Assembly: GCA_017434895.1 (NCBI GenBank)
Contig: JAFSGB010000023.1
Location: 1-39,269 of the forward strand
Length of the DNA: 39,269 nt
DNA from: Clostridia bacterium
Lineage (GTDB): Bacteria > Bacillota > Clostridia > Oscillospirales > Acutalibacteraceae
Reading direction: 5' to 3'
Shown: piece after piece, positions 9,520 to 17,369 of the stretch
Numbering within the stretch: position 1 is the stretch's first letter
How the letters are laid out: every line of letters begins with the position of its first letter
Notes under the pieces: model-generated
The model's input: only the letters and a program-made list of their open reading frames with translations
What the model was told of the DNA's origin: nothing
Databases searched by the model: none
Made by a program: the position numbers and the translations under genes

Positions 9520-10749
9520 CTAAACAGATTTATAAACTATCTTACTGTCACAGACAGTCATTTTGTTGACACCAAAAAACTTTATACCCTCAAAGGGAGT
9601 GGCTTTTCCCAGAGAAAGGAAATCCTTAGGGTCAACAGTATATTCAGTGTCTAAATCGAAGACACAAATATCCTCATTAATCGGTAATCCAAATCGTTTA
9701 CGGGGATTGATTGCCATAAGCTCAACTAACTTTTCCAGAGCTATAATACCGGTTTTAACAAAGTGGGTATACAATGCCGAAAATGCGGTTTCGATTCCTA
9801 CAACACCCATAAGGCTGTTTTTAAGTCCGCGAGATTTTTCTTCAGCAGAATGGGGCGCATGGTCGGTGGCTATCATATCAATAGTGCCGTCACAAATACC
9901 CTCAATTAAGGCTAGTCGGTCAGACTCGCTTCTTATTGGAGGGTTCATTTTAAAGCGACCGTGTTCTTGTAAATCCAAATCATTAAACACAAGGTAGTGT
10001 GGCGCGGTTTCGCAGGTGATATCCAGGCCATCTTTTTTGGCATTGCGGATAAGCTCGACACTTTCTTTGCAGGAAATGTGGCAAACATGGTAGCTACAGC
10101 CTGTTTTTTTTGCAAGCTCTATATCACGCTTAATCGGACCCCATTCGCTTTTACTGCAAATGCCTTTATGACCGTGAAGTCTTGCGTATTCGCCATCGTG
10201 AATGTAACCGCCCTTTAAAAGGGAATTATCTTCACAGTGCGCAACAATTATTTTTCCCATCGCTGTTGCTTTACGCATAGCTTGTTCCATTAATTCTGCT
10301 GACTGAACACCTCGTCCGTCGTCAGAAAAAGCAAAGCACTTATCGTTAAGCATATCAAAATCGCTTAATATCTTGCCCTCTTGATTTACTGTAATTGAAG
10401 CGTAAGGGTGTACCCTAATAATAGCATCCCTATCAATTATGTCTTGTTGTAATTTTATATTATCGGTACTGTCGGGTACTGGCTTTAAATTTGGCATACT
10501 GCAAACATCGGTATAGCCGCCCCGTGCCGAGGCAAGAGTGCCGCTTTTAATGGTTTCTTTATATGAAAAACCCGGCTCCCTGAGATGAACATGAACATCA
10601 CAAAAGGCCGGAAATACAAAACAATTATTAAAATTAGAAACAATACCGCCCTTATTTGTGGGGAAAGGGTCGGAAATGTTAATGGAATAATCACCAAATT
10701 TAAAGGCACCGTCTTTGAAAAAATGAACATCCTTTAATGTTATCAACAC
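9520..10749 (-). CDS. pyrC: Dihydroorotase, class I
   Basis: This cyclic amidohydrolase closes carbamoyl aspartate to dihydroorotate. Zinc ligands sit in DVHVHLREPG (His53 and His55 in the numbering used here), HCED, CHIS and ATDHAPHS (metal-binding Asp). Length 409 matches class I enzymes. I chose the GTG at 10749, which is preceded by AAAGGTGGG (10758-10767 region) at good spacing. The longer frame from an ATG at 10779 has no Shine-Dalgarno and begins almost at the predicted transcription start. It is the first gene of the pyr operon, reading from the promoter at 10793-10821. Confidence 0.93.
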   Translation of the reverse strand: MLITLKDVHFFKDGAFKFGDYSINISDPFPTNKGGIVSNFNNCFVFPAFCDVHVHLREPGFSYKETIKSGTLASARGGYTDVCSMPNLKPVPDSTDNIKLQQDIIDRDAIIRVHPYASITVNQEGKILSDFDMLNDKCFAFSDDGRGVQSAELMEQAMRKATAMGKIIVAHCEDNSLLKGGYIHDGEYARLHGHKGICSKSEWGPIKRDIELAKKTGCSYHVCHISCKESVELIRNAKKDGLDITCETAPHYLVFNDLDLQEHGRFKMNPPIRSESDRLALIEGICDGTIDMIATDHAPHSAEEKSRGLKNSLMGVVGIETAFSALYTHFVKTGIIALEKLVELMAINPRKRFGLPINEDICVFDLDTEYTVDPKDFLSLGKATPFEGIKFFGVNKMTVCDSKIVYKSV

Positions 10750-10792
10750 TATAAATACCCACCTTTCAAAAACATACATTTTTATCTAATGT

Positions 10793-10821
10793 ATTTTATC
10801 ATGAACAATATATTTAGTCAA
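10793..10821 (-). promoter_or_regulatory. Promoter of the pyr operon
   Basis: On the minus strand a TTGACT -35 box (10816-10821) and a TAAAAT -10 box (10793-10798) are separated by exactly 17 bases. Transcription should start near 10786, only about 37 bases before the pyrC GTG. That is too short for the terminator/antiterminator leader used by PyrR in Bacillus. Confidence 0.8.
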
Positions 10822-10879
10822 GAATATTTTAAATAATTATTGCAAAGTGCTTATAAAATTGCTCACTATCCAGTTCTTA

Positions 10880-10908
10880 TTTACTTTTTGAATTAAATAT
10901 GTTATAAT
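10880..10908 (+). promoter_or_regulatory. Probable promoter of the acyltransferase gene
   Basis: TATAAT at 10903-10908 is preceded at 17 bases by TTTACT (10880-10885), which matches the -35 consensus at four of six bases. It diverges from the pyr promoter. Confidence 0.55.
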
Positions 10909-10941
10909 TTTATAAAACATATATTATCGGAGGGTAAAACA

Positions 10942-12039
10942 GTGAAAATACAAAGCTCACGTAATTATGGGATTGATTTGCTTCGAATGTTCTCGATGTT
11001 TTGTGTAATTATACTACACTTGTTGGGACATGGAGGCGCTTTAAAATCAACAATTTCGGGAGAAGACTTTGCAATCCTTTGGTTTTGGGAAATTTTTGCA
11101 TATCCTGCGGTTAACTGTTTTGTTTTGGTTTCCGGTTTCGTTGGATACCGCAATGAAAAATATTTTCCTAGGTTAAAAAATATTATTATAATTGTTTTTT
11201 CGACATTTTTTTATAGTGTGCTTTTTTTCTTAATTTATACTGCTGTAAGTTCACAAAAAATAGAAATTATAGGATTAGTAGAAGCGGCGTTCCCTATACT
11301 AACCAAACAATATTGGTTTGTCTCTGCATATTTTGCGTTATTTTATATTTCACCTATCATTAATTTGTTCGTAAATAAAGCAGATAAAAAAATGCTATTT
11401 ATCATATCCCTTATCATTTTATTTTTTGCAATTCCATCAACAAAAATAAATGCTTTTGATTTAAATAGCGGCTACAGCGTTCTTTGGTTTATATTCTTAT
11501 ACTTATTAGGCGCAATCATAAAAAAAGAAAATATTATTGATAGATTTTCTTTTTCCAAAGCTTTCATACTTATCTGTATTGGTTTTTTGGCTACTTGGGT
11601 AACAAAAATTATGATTGGCATATTTCTTGAACCTCTTTCCATTTTTGAAAATATTTTAATTTCATACTGTTCACCCACAATATTGTTAATGGCAATAGGA
11701 TGGTTAATTGCTTTTTCAAAAATCCAAACGGCAACATTCTTAAATAAAATAATATTGTTTTTTACACCGTCTGTTTTTTCGGTATATCTAATACACGATA
11801 ATTATTATATACGAGAAACATTTATAAAAAGCAAATTCGTATTTATTAACCAATATAATTTTTTGATGACAAGTGGTATTGTTTTATTATCGGCACTTAT
11901 AATTTTCATTGTTTGTTTGTTTATTGATAAAATAAAAACATTTCTGTTTGAACTTTTTTGTATACCGAAATTTGTGAATGCTTTTGAAAAATTAATTAAA
12001 AATTCAATTCATAGATTTTATAATTATTTTATATCATAA
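10942..12039 (+). CDS. Membrane acyltransferase, acyltransferase-3 family
   Basis: This 365-residue integral membrane protein has about ten hydrophobic segments. Its N-terminal NYGIDLLRMFSMFCVIILHL has the family hallmark: an R/D-x-L-R start to the first helix with a conserved His at its end. Members (OafA/WecH-like) transfer acetyl or other acyl groups to sugars of surface polysaccharides at the membrane. The acceptor cannot be predicted. The GTG start has CGGAGGG 6-7 bases upstream. The gene is a single-gene unit with its own promoter and terminator. It is visibly richer in A and T than its neighbours (many ATA, TTA and AAA codons), which suggests acquisition by transfer. No glycan-synthesis genes are adjacent. 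Confidence 0.88.
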   Translation: MKIQSSRNYGIDLLRMFSMFCVIILHLLGHGGALKSTISGEDFAILWFWEIFAYPAVNCFVLVSGFVGYRNEKYFPRLKNIIIIVFSTFFYSVLFFLIYTAVSSQKIEIIGLVEAAFPILTKQYWFVSAYFALFYISPIINLFVNKADKKMLFIISLIILFFAIPSTKINAFDLNSGYSVLWFIFLYLLGAIIKKENIIDRFSFSKAFILICIGFLATWVTKIMIGIFLEPLSIFENILISYCSPTILLMAIGWLIAFSKIQTATFLNKIILFFTPSVFSVYLIHDNYYIRETFIKSKFVFINQYNFLMTSGIVLLSALIIFIVCLFIDKIKTFLFELFCIPKFVNAFEKLIKNSIHRFYNYFIS

Positions 12040-12044
12040 TAGAT

Positions 12045-12076
12045 AAAGCGGAGTGATTGACTCCGCTTTTGTTTTA
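12045..12076 (+). terminator. Terminator after the acyltransferase gene
   Basis: A 9-bp stem AAAGCGGAG (12045-12053) / CTCCGCTTT (12061-12069) with a 7-base loop is followed by a T-rich stretch. It starts five bases after the stop codon. Confidence 0.88.
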
Positions 12077-12174
12077 TCTTGTCTTTAGATGAGGCAATAC
12101 CTACGGTAGAATGGAGGGTTGAATGACGGCTTATTATAGAATAACATCAGCAATTTTAACGCTTGTAAGAGAAA

Positions 12175-12623
12175 TGTTTTTTCCATTCGGCGAACATACT
12201 TGTAATCATCTGCAACAGCCTGGGGTACGCCTGTGCAGATGATTACAAAATCTGCACCAAATCGGCTTTTGAAAAGGTTAGGAAACTCGGGGGGTGGTAA
12301 CGTCGGCAATAATCACATTTACCACAGAGAAGAACAGAAATAACTACTTTGTCGCCGACTTTAATTAGGTCGCCATTTGTATCAACAGTAACGCCTTTAT
12401 CGATACCTACACCCTCACCGGTTCCCTCGTATCCGAGTACGATTTCCTTGTAACCAAAGGGATTATAACGGTATTTGTGAACGTCGGTACCGCAGATACC
12501 GCAACCCTCAACCTTCACGAGGATTTCACCAGGACCAGGGGTAGGAATTTCGATGTCTCTGAGTTCGACTATAGCTTCGCCCTCGACACCGTCAACGATT
12601 TTGGGCTTTACAAGATATGCCAC
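12175..12623 (-). pseudogene. Broken zinc-dependent alcohol dehydrogenase (MDR superfamily) with large internal deletion
   Basis: Minus-strand residues from a GTG at 12623 read like the N-terminal GroES domain of a medium-chain dehydrogenase: PTPGPGEILVKVEGCGICG TDVH with the catalytic-zinc Cys44, then a structural-zinc block CGKCDYC at 100-106. After that block similarity stops near 12305. A second frame continues with a Rossmann-like stretch GADFVIICTGVPQAV (about 12265-12214). Family members run to about 340-400 residues, so roughly 150 residues are missing and the frame is shifted. The usual zinc-ligand His of the G-H-E motif is Tyr65 (LGYEG). No Shine-Dalgarno precedes the start. It is a decayed gene, not a functional short enzyme. 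The original substrate is unknown. Confidence 0.82.
12200..12248. repeat. 15-bp perfect inverted repeat inside the dehydrogenase remnant
   Basis: TTGTAATCATCTGCA (12200-12214) is the exact reverse complement of 12234-12248, with a 19-base loop. The right arm lies within the conserved nucleotide-binding segment of the broken gene, so the left arm may be a local inverted copy made during decay. There is no T run, so it is not a terminator. Confidence 0.7.
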
Positions 12624-12746
12624 TTTTGATGTTGCTATAATAACACGCCCTGTTGATATATTAAATAATCAGCAATGTGTTATTAAAAGTTTAACATTAT
12701 TAATCTTGTTATTCTTATCAATCTTAATTTATTATTTAAATAATCA

Positions 12747-12775
12747 TTGCAAAAAAGTTAGAATTAAAGTATACT
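12747..12775 (+). promoter_or_regulatory. Promoter of the PHP-pepD genes
   Basis: TTGCAA (12747-12752), a 17-base spacer and TATACT (12770-12775) precede the PHP gene start by about 38 bases. The interval 12624-12746 upstream holds no recognisable gene. Confidence 0.68.
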
Positions 12776-12813
12776 GTAAAATGGTTATTTATTTTCACAA
12801 GGTAGGTGTTCTA

Positions 12814-13614
12814 ATGCTTTCTAATATTCACACCCATTCTGTTTTTTGTGACGGGGAAAATACACCCGAAGAAATTGTTCTTACTGCCATAAAAAATGGT
12901 TTTGTTTCTATCGGTTTTTCCTCCCATGCTTTCACAGATTTTGCTGAGCCCTTTGGTGTTGACGATTTTGAGGACTACATTAAAACATTAAAAGAACTTA
13001 AAAATAAGTATAGAAACGATATACAGATTTATGTCGGAATTGAAGAGGATGCCTTGGCACCTATTAAAAACAGAAATGCTTTCGATTATATTATCGGCTC
13101 GCATCACTATATTAAGCTTGATGGCAAAATCTATCCTCTCGATATAGAATTTTCCACATATAAAAAGATATTATCATTATTTGACAGTAGCGAGCGATTT
13201 GCTGAAAATTACTATAGTACTTTTTGTGATTATATTTTGAAATATAACCCTACGATTATCGGTCATTTTGATTTACTTACAAAATTCGACGAGCAGGACG
13301 GTAACCTGCTTTTAAGTGACGAGCGCTACAACAAAGTCGCTGAAAAATATATGAAAGTAGCAATAAAAAGCCAAAGCTTTTTTGAGGTCAACACCGGTGC
13401 CATTTCTAGAGGGTATAGGACAAGCCCATACCCATCAGAAAGCTTACTCCATATACTAAAAAAAGAAAATGCAAAAATAGTCCTTAATTCAGATGCTCAC
13501 GTGAAGGAAAATTTAAGCTTTGGCTTTAAAGAAACTAAGGAACTACTAAGGGATATCGGATTTAAGCACACATATATTTTATACAACAACGAATTTATAA
13601 AACAGGAGTTATAA
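12814..13614 (+). CDS. PHP-domain phosphoesterase, histidinol-phosphatase (HisJ) type
   Basis: This 266-residue protein of the polymerase-and-histidinol-phosphatase superfamily is a trinuclear-metal phosphoesterase. Metal-binding motifs are visible: NIHTHSVFCDG (His6, His8), the SHAF His, GIEED, the double His in GSHHY, GHFD, and the C-terminal NSDAH. The ATG at 12814 is preceded by AAGGTAGG. The open frame extends upstream to 12553 but that part runs antisense through the dehydrogenase remnant and lacks PHP features. Family members include histidinol-phosphate phosphatase, but no other histidine-biosynthesis gene is here, so the substrate is not certain. It overlaps pepD by one base (TAATG), implying co-translation. 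Confidence 0.88.
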   Translation: MLSNIHTHSVFCDGENTPEEIVLTAIKNGFVSIGFSSHAFTDFAEPFGVDDFEDYIKTLKELKNKYRNDIQIYVGIEEDALAPIKNRNAFDYIIGSHHYIKLDGKIYPLDIEFSTYKKILSLFDSSERFAENYYSTFCDYILKYNPTIIGHFDLLTKFDEQDGNLLLSDERYNKVAEKYMKVAIKSQSFFEVNTGAISRGYRTSPYPSESLLHILKKENAKIVLNSDAHVKENLSFGFKETKELLRDIGFKHTYILYNNEFIKQEL

Positions 13615-15020
13615 TGAAAAACAGAGTATTCGAAATTTTTAAAGAAATTACTGCCATTCCCAGAGGCTCAGGAAATATGAAGCAGATTGCAGATTTTTGC
13701 GTGGCTTTCGCAATTAAAAATTCCTTAAAATACCTAAGGGATAATGTTGACAATGTTATTATTTTTAAAAATGGAACTAATGAAAGTACAGAGCCGATTA
13801 TTTTACAGGCGCATTTGGATATGGTTTGTCAGAAGACTGCAGACAGTACCCACGATTTTACTAAAAACAGCCCCGAAATTGTTGTTGACGGTGATTTTAT
13901 TAGGGCAAATGGTACAACTCTAGGAGCTGACAATGGAATTGGACTCGCATTAATTTTAGCAATACTGGAAAGTGATACTCTTTCGCATCCCCCTATTGAG
14001 GCGGTATTTACTATCAACGAGGAAATCGGTATGATAGGTGCGTTGGCATTGGATGTATCACCCCTTAAATCTAAAAGAATGATTAATCTCGACTCGGAGG
14101 AGGACGATACTGTTACAGTTTCTTGTGCCGGCGGAAGTGAATTTCTTTTTTCCTTTCCAATGGAAAGCGAAAATTACGACGGAAATGTAATCGTAGTAAC
14201 ACTTTCAGGACTTAAGGGCGGTCACAGCGGTGTGGAAATTGATAGGGGCAGAGTAAACGCCAACGCGCTAGCCGGCAGATTTTTAAACCACCTATATAAT
14301 TTGTCAGACTTTAGAATCATCTCTTTAAACGGGGGAGACAAGAGCAATGTCATATCACCAGAATGTGCTATAACCCTTGCTACCAGTGATGCAGAGTTCA
14401 CGGTTAAGGCAAATGAGTACCTTAGTCTTATTAAAAATGAAATCAGCAGTCGTGAACCTAATTTTTACTTCAACATTAATTTGGATAACAAAGCTGTGAC
14501 TGCTTTTACAAAATCTCTTACCGAAAGAATCATATTTACCCTTTTAAATGCACCTAACGGAATTATTGATATGAGTGCAGATATTGAGGGACTTGTTGAA
14601 ACCTCACTCAATATCGGTATTCTTAAAACCGAAGAAAATAATGTCAAAATTGATTTTTCTCTCCGCAGTAACAAGTCAAGTGCTATGAAATTTCTTGAAG
14701 AAAGATTAATTTCCTTTGCAAATTTTGTTAAGGCTGATGCAAAAAGCTTTGGTCATTATCCACCTTGGGAATATAAACCAAACTCTAAACTACAAGAAAT
14801 TTATGTTTCAGAGTTTAGGAAGCATTATGGCTTTGAACCTAAGATAGAGGCTATTCACGCTGGACTTGAGTGTGGTGTTTTCGACGGTAAGCTTGACGGT
14901 TTAACCGCTATTTCGGTAGGACCTCAAATGTATGATGTTCATACCGTTAACGAAAAGCTTTCTGTTTCGTCAACCGAAAAATTTATCGGTCTTTTAATAA
15001 AAGTTTTGCAAATGCTTTAA
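13614..15020 (+). CDS. pepD: Xaa-His dipeptidase (aminoacyl-histidine dipeptidase, M20C)
   Basis: This 468-residue metallopeptidase of the PepD/carnosinase type hydrolyses dipeptides, classically Xaa-His, in the cytoplasm. The active-site series is complete: AHLDM (His67, Asp69), GADNG (Asp106), NEEIG (Glu136/Glu137), NLDSEE (Asp160) and DVHTVNE near the C-terminus. The lid/dimerisation insert carries GLKGGHSGVEI, with the conserved His of M20 enzymes. Length is close to E. coli PepD. AGGAG lies six bases before the ATG. Its position between a PHP phosphoesterase and an oligopeptide transporter suggests it processes imported peptides. Confidence 0.95.
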   Translation: MKNRVFEIFKEITAIPRGSGNMKQIADFCVAFAIKNSLKYLRDNVDNVIIFKNGTNESTEPIILQAHLDMVCQKTADSTHDFTKNSPEIVVDGDFIRANGTTLGADNGIGLALILAILESDTLSHPPIEAVFTINEEIGMIGALALDVSPLKSKRMINLDSEEDDTVTVSCAGGSEFLFSFPMESENYDGNVIVVTLSGLKGGHSGVEIDRGRVNANALAGRFLNHLYNLSDFRIISLNGGDKSNVISPECAITLATSDAEFTVKANEYLSLIKNEISSREPNFYFNINLDNKAVTAFTKSLTERIIFTLLNAPNGIIDMSADIEGLVETSLNIGILKTEENNVKIDFSLRSNKSSAMKFLEERLISFANFVKADAKSFGHYPPWEYKPNSKLQEIYVSEFRKHYGFEPKIEAIHAGLECGVFDGKLDGLTAISVGPQMYDVHTVNEKLSVSSTEKFIGLLIKVLQML

Positions 15021-15035
15021 AGTGCTAAATTTTTC

Positions 15036-15064
15036 TTGCTTTTAAACCCTTTTTATGATAATAT
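15036..15064 (+). promoter_or_regulatory. Possible internal promoter upstream of the OPT transporter gene
   Basis: TTGCTT near 15036-15041 and TAATAT near 15059-15064 are about 17 bases apart, in the 91-base gap between pepD and the transporter gene. No terminator is seen after pepD, so this would add to read-through. Confidence 0.5.
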
Positions 15065-15111
15065 ATATGAGTATTTTGTGTCCTGAAAAAACTGGACGGA
15101 TTGGAGACATT

Positions 15112-17016
15112 ATGGAAAACAAAAACGAATTTAAGCCATATATCCCCGCTGACAAGGTAACGCCCGAAATTACTGTTACCTCAATTCTTATGGGAATAAT
15201 TTTGGCTGTCGTATTTGGTGCGGCAAATGCTTATTTGGGACTTCGTGTGGGTATGACCGTTTCGGCATCAATCCCTGCGGCAGTTATCGCAATGGGTGTT
15301 ATCCGTATTCTTATGCGTCGCAACTCAATACTTGAAAGTAATATGGTTCAGACGATTGGTTCTGCCGGTGAGTCCTTGGCAGCCGGCGCTATTTTTACAC
15401 TGCCTACATTATTTATTTGGGCAAGTGAGGGTAAAATGGACAAGCCCGATCTTTTGGAAATCACCCTTATTGCTTTAATAGGCGGATTACTAGGTGTATT
15501 TTTCATGATACCACTTAGAAATGCTCTTATTGTTAAAGAACACAATATTCTGCCATATCCCGAGGGAACCGCTTGCGCTGAGGTTCTACTTGCCGGTGAA
15601 GAGGGCGGAGCAAACGCATCCACTGTTTTTGCAGGTATGGGATTTGCCGCGCTTTTCAAATTTATTATTGACGGGTTAAAGGTTGTATCCGGTGAAATTT
15701 CAGGTAGTATTAAAGGCTTTGCCGGTGAAATCGGCACACAAATCTATCCCGCCGTTATGAGCGTTGGTTATATTTGCGGCGCCAGAATTTCCTCCTTTAT
15801 GTTCGGCGGTGGTGTTCTAGCTTGGCTTGTAATTATCCCTCTAATTGTTCTTTTTGGAGAAAACAGTATTCTTTACCCCAGCCTTGATGCTACCATTGGT
15901 GAAATTTATGCCGAGGGTGGTGCCGGCGGTATTTGGGGCTCTTACATCCGTTACATCGGAGCAGGTGCTTTGGCAGCCGGTGGAATTATTAGCCTTATTA
16001 AATCTCTACCTCTAATTGTTAAAACCTTTAGCGGCGCCATGAAAAATCTCGGTGGCATGGGTAATAACGGAACTCTGCGTACCGAAAAAGATTTAAGCAT
16101 CAAAACAGTTCTTATCGCTATTGCTATTTTAACACTAGTTATTTGGCTTGTACCATCAATTCCTGTTAATCCCATCGGCGCTATTATTATTGTTGTATTT
16201 GGTTTCTTCTTTGCAACAGTTTCCTCCCGTATGGTTGGTCTTGTTGGAAGCAGTAACAATCCGGTTTCGGGTATGGCTATTGCAACACTTTTAATTGCAA
16301 CACTTACTCTTAAATTTACTGGCACAGACGGTATCGCCGGAATGTGTAGTGCTATTGCTATTGGTTCTGTAATTTGCATTGTATCTGCTATTGCAGGGGA
16401 TACCTCGCAAGACCTTAAAACTGGATTCCTATTGGGTGCTACACCTAAGAAACAGCAAATTGGTGAGATTTTTGGCGTTATTGCCGCTGCCTTGGCTATC
16501 GGCGGTACACTTTATCTTTTGGACAATGCTTGGGGCTTTGGCTCTGACGAGCTTGCCGCTCCGCAGGCTACACTTATGAAGCTTATAACCGAGGGTGTTA
16601 TGGGTGGCAACCTACCTTGGGGACTTGTTTTTACCGGCGTATTTATTGCTGTTGTTGCCGAAATTGTAGGAATTCCCGTTTTGCCCTTTGCAATCGGCGT
16701 TTATCTACCAGTCCAGCTGAATGCATGCATTATGGTTGGCGGAATTATCAGACTTTGCTTTGATAAGATGAATAAAGAAAAAGAACAAAAGGATAGAATT
16801 ATTAATGATGGTATTCTTTTCTGCTCGGGTATGATTGCCGGTGAAGGCTTAGTTGGTATTTTATTGGCTGTTCTTGCGGTATTTGGCATCGGTGAAATTA
16901 TCAACCTTTCCGGTTTTGTGCCACCACTTGTTTCTAATATTGGCGGTTTAATACTATTCGCTATCATTATTTTAACGCTTATGAAATTCACAGTTTGGAA
17001 AAAACGTGCTAAATGA
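15112..17016 (+). CDS. Oligopeptide transporter, OPT family
   Basis: This 634-residue, very hydrophobic protein (about 15 or more membrane segments) opens with PEITVTSILMGIILAVVFGAANAYLGLRVGMT, written here only as a region at about 15-47 and strongly typical of bacterial OPT transporters. It also has a PYPEGTACAEVLLAGEEGG block and a QIGEIFGVIAAALAIGG helix. OPT proteins are proton-coupled importers of small peptides or metal-chelate peptides. I start at the ATG at 15112 (MENKNEFKPY), with GGAG five bases upstream; the longer frame from 15055 overlaps the predicted -10 box. Its last four bases overlap the start of the PqqD-like gene (ATGA). Confidence 0.92.
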   Translation: MENKNEFKPYIPADKVTPEITVTSILMGIILAVVFGAANAYLGLRVGMTVSASIPAAVIAMGVIRILMRRNSILESNMVQTIGSAGESLAAGAIFTLPTLFIWASEGKMDKPDLLEITLIALIGGLLGVFFMIPLRNALIVKEHNILPYPEGTACAEVLLAGEEGGANASTVFAGMGFAALFKFIIDGLKVVSGEISGSIKGFAGEIGTQIYPAVMSVGYICGARISSFMFGGGVLAWLVIIPLIVLFGENSILYPSLDATIGEIYAEGGAGGIWGSYIRYIGAGALAAGGIISLIKSLPLIVKTFSGAMKNLGGMGNNGTLRTEKDLSIKTVLIAIAILTLVIWLVPSIPVNPIGAIIIVVFGFFFATVSSRMVGLVGSSNNPVSGMAIATLLIATLTLKFTGTDGIAGMCSAIAIGSVICIVSAIAGDTSQDLKTGFLLGATPKKQQIGEIFGVIAAALAIGGTLYLLDNAWGFGSDELAAPQATLMKLITEGVMGGNLPWGLVFTGVFIAVVAEIVGIPVLPFAIGVYLPVQLNACIMVGGIIRLCFDKMNKEKEQKDRIINDGILFCSGMIAGEGLVGILLAVLAVFGIGEIINLSGFVPPLVSNIGGLILFAIIILTLMKFTVWKKRAK

Positions 17017-17348
17017 ATATGAATAATAACTTTTTAGATTTAGTCCCTCAAATTTGCGAGGGACTAAATTGGAATAAAGACGAAAACGATTTTGTTACTT
17101 TGGAAATTCAAAATAGGGGACTGTTTAACAGAATTGCGCAAAAGGTTTTTAAAAAACCTAAAATCAGCTATGTCCATCTTGACGAATTAGGCAGTTTTGT
17201 TTGGCTTTTAATCGATGGTAAAACCGATATTGCTAAACTTGGTGTTTTGGTTAAAGAACATTCTGGAGAAAAAGCAGAGCCTTTATATGAAAAACTTGCG
17301 AAATATTTTCAAATTCTTAAAAGTTATGACTTCGTTGTTTTAAATTAA
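17013..17348 (+). CDS. Stand-alone PqqD-like protein (RRE-type winged-helix peptide-binding fold)
   Basis: This 111-residue protein resembles the PqqD/RiPP-recognition-element family in residues about 55-108: a strand ending in YVHLDELGSFVWLLIDGK, then helices DIAKLGVLVKEHSG and EPLYEKLAKYFQILKSYDFV. Known relatives bind leader peptides for radical-SAM or YcaO enzymes. Here there is no precursor peptide, radical-SAM or YcaO gene in the window. The first half contains a basic amphipathic stretch (GLFNRIAQKVFKKPK). Its ATG overlaps the stop of the OPT transporter by four bases with no separate Shine-Dalgarno of note, so it is probably made in proportion to the transporter. A role as a peptide-binding accessory of the transporter is my inference. 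The family call is by pattern only. Confidence 0.75.
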   Translation: MNMNNNFLDLVPQICEGLNWNKDENDFVTLEIQNRGLFNRIAQKVFKKPKISYVHLDELGSFVWLLIDGKTDIAKLGVLVKEHSGEKAEPLYEKLAKYFQILKSYDFVVLN

Positions 17349-17369
17349 TTTTTCAAGGAGAGAATTTTG

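Noticed and set aside
9563-9997. A 144-residue plus-strand frame opposite pyrC
   Set aside because: Shadow of pyrC with Ser/Pro-rich composition typical of antisense frames.
12243-12623. A functional 126-residue short dehydrogenase
   Set aside because: It lacks the whole cofactor domain, one zinc ligand and a Shine-Dalgarno, and its last 20 residues are out-of-frame read-through.
12553-12813. Upstream extension of the PHP protein by 87 residues
   Set aside because: It runs antisense through the dehydrogenase remnant and across the promoter, and the PHP motifs begin only at the ATG at 12814, which has a good Shine-Dalgarno.
15951-16379. A 142-residue minus-strand frame opposite the OPT transporter gene
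   Set aside because: Low-complexity Ile/Ala/Pro-rich shadow of a membrane protein gene.
17013-17348. A RiPP biosynthesis cluster
   Set aside because: Apart from the PqqD-like protein there is no precursor peptide, radical-SAM, YcaO, lanthipeptide or protease/exporter set in the vicinity.
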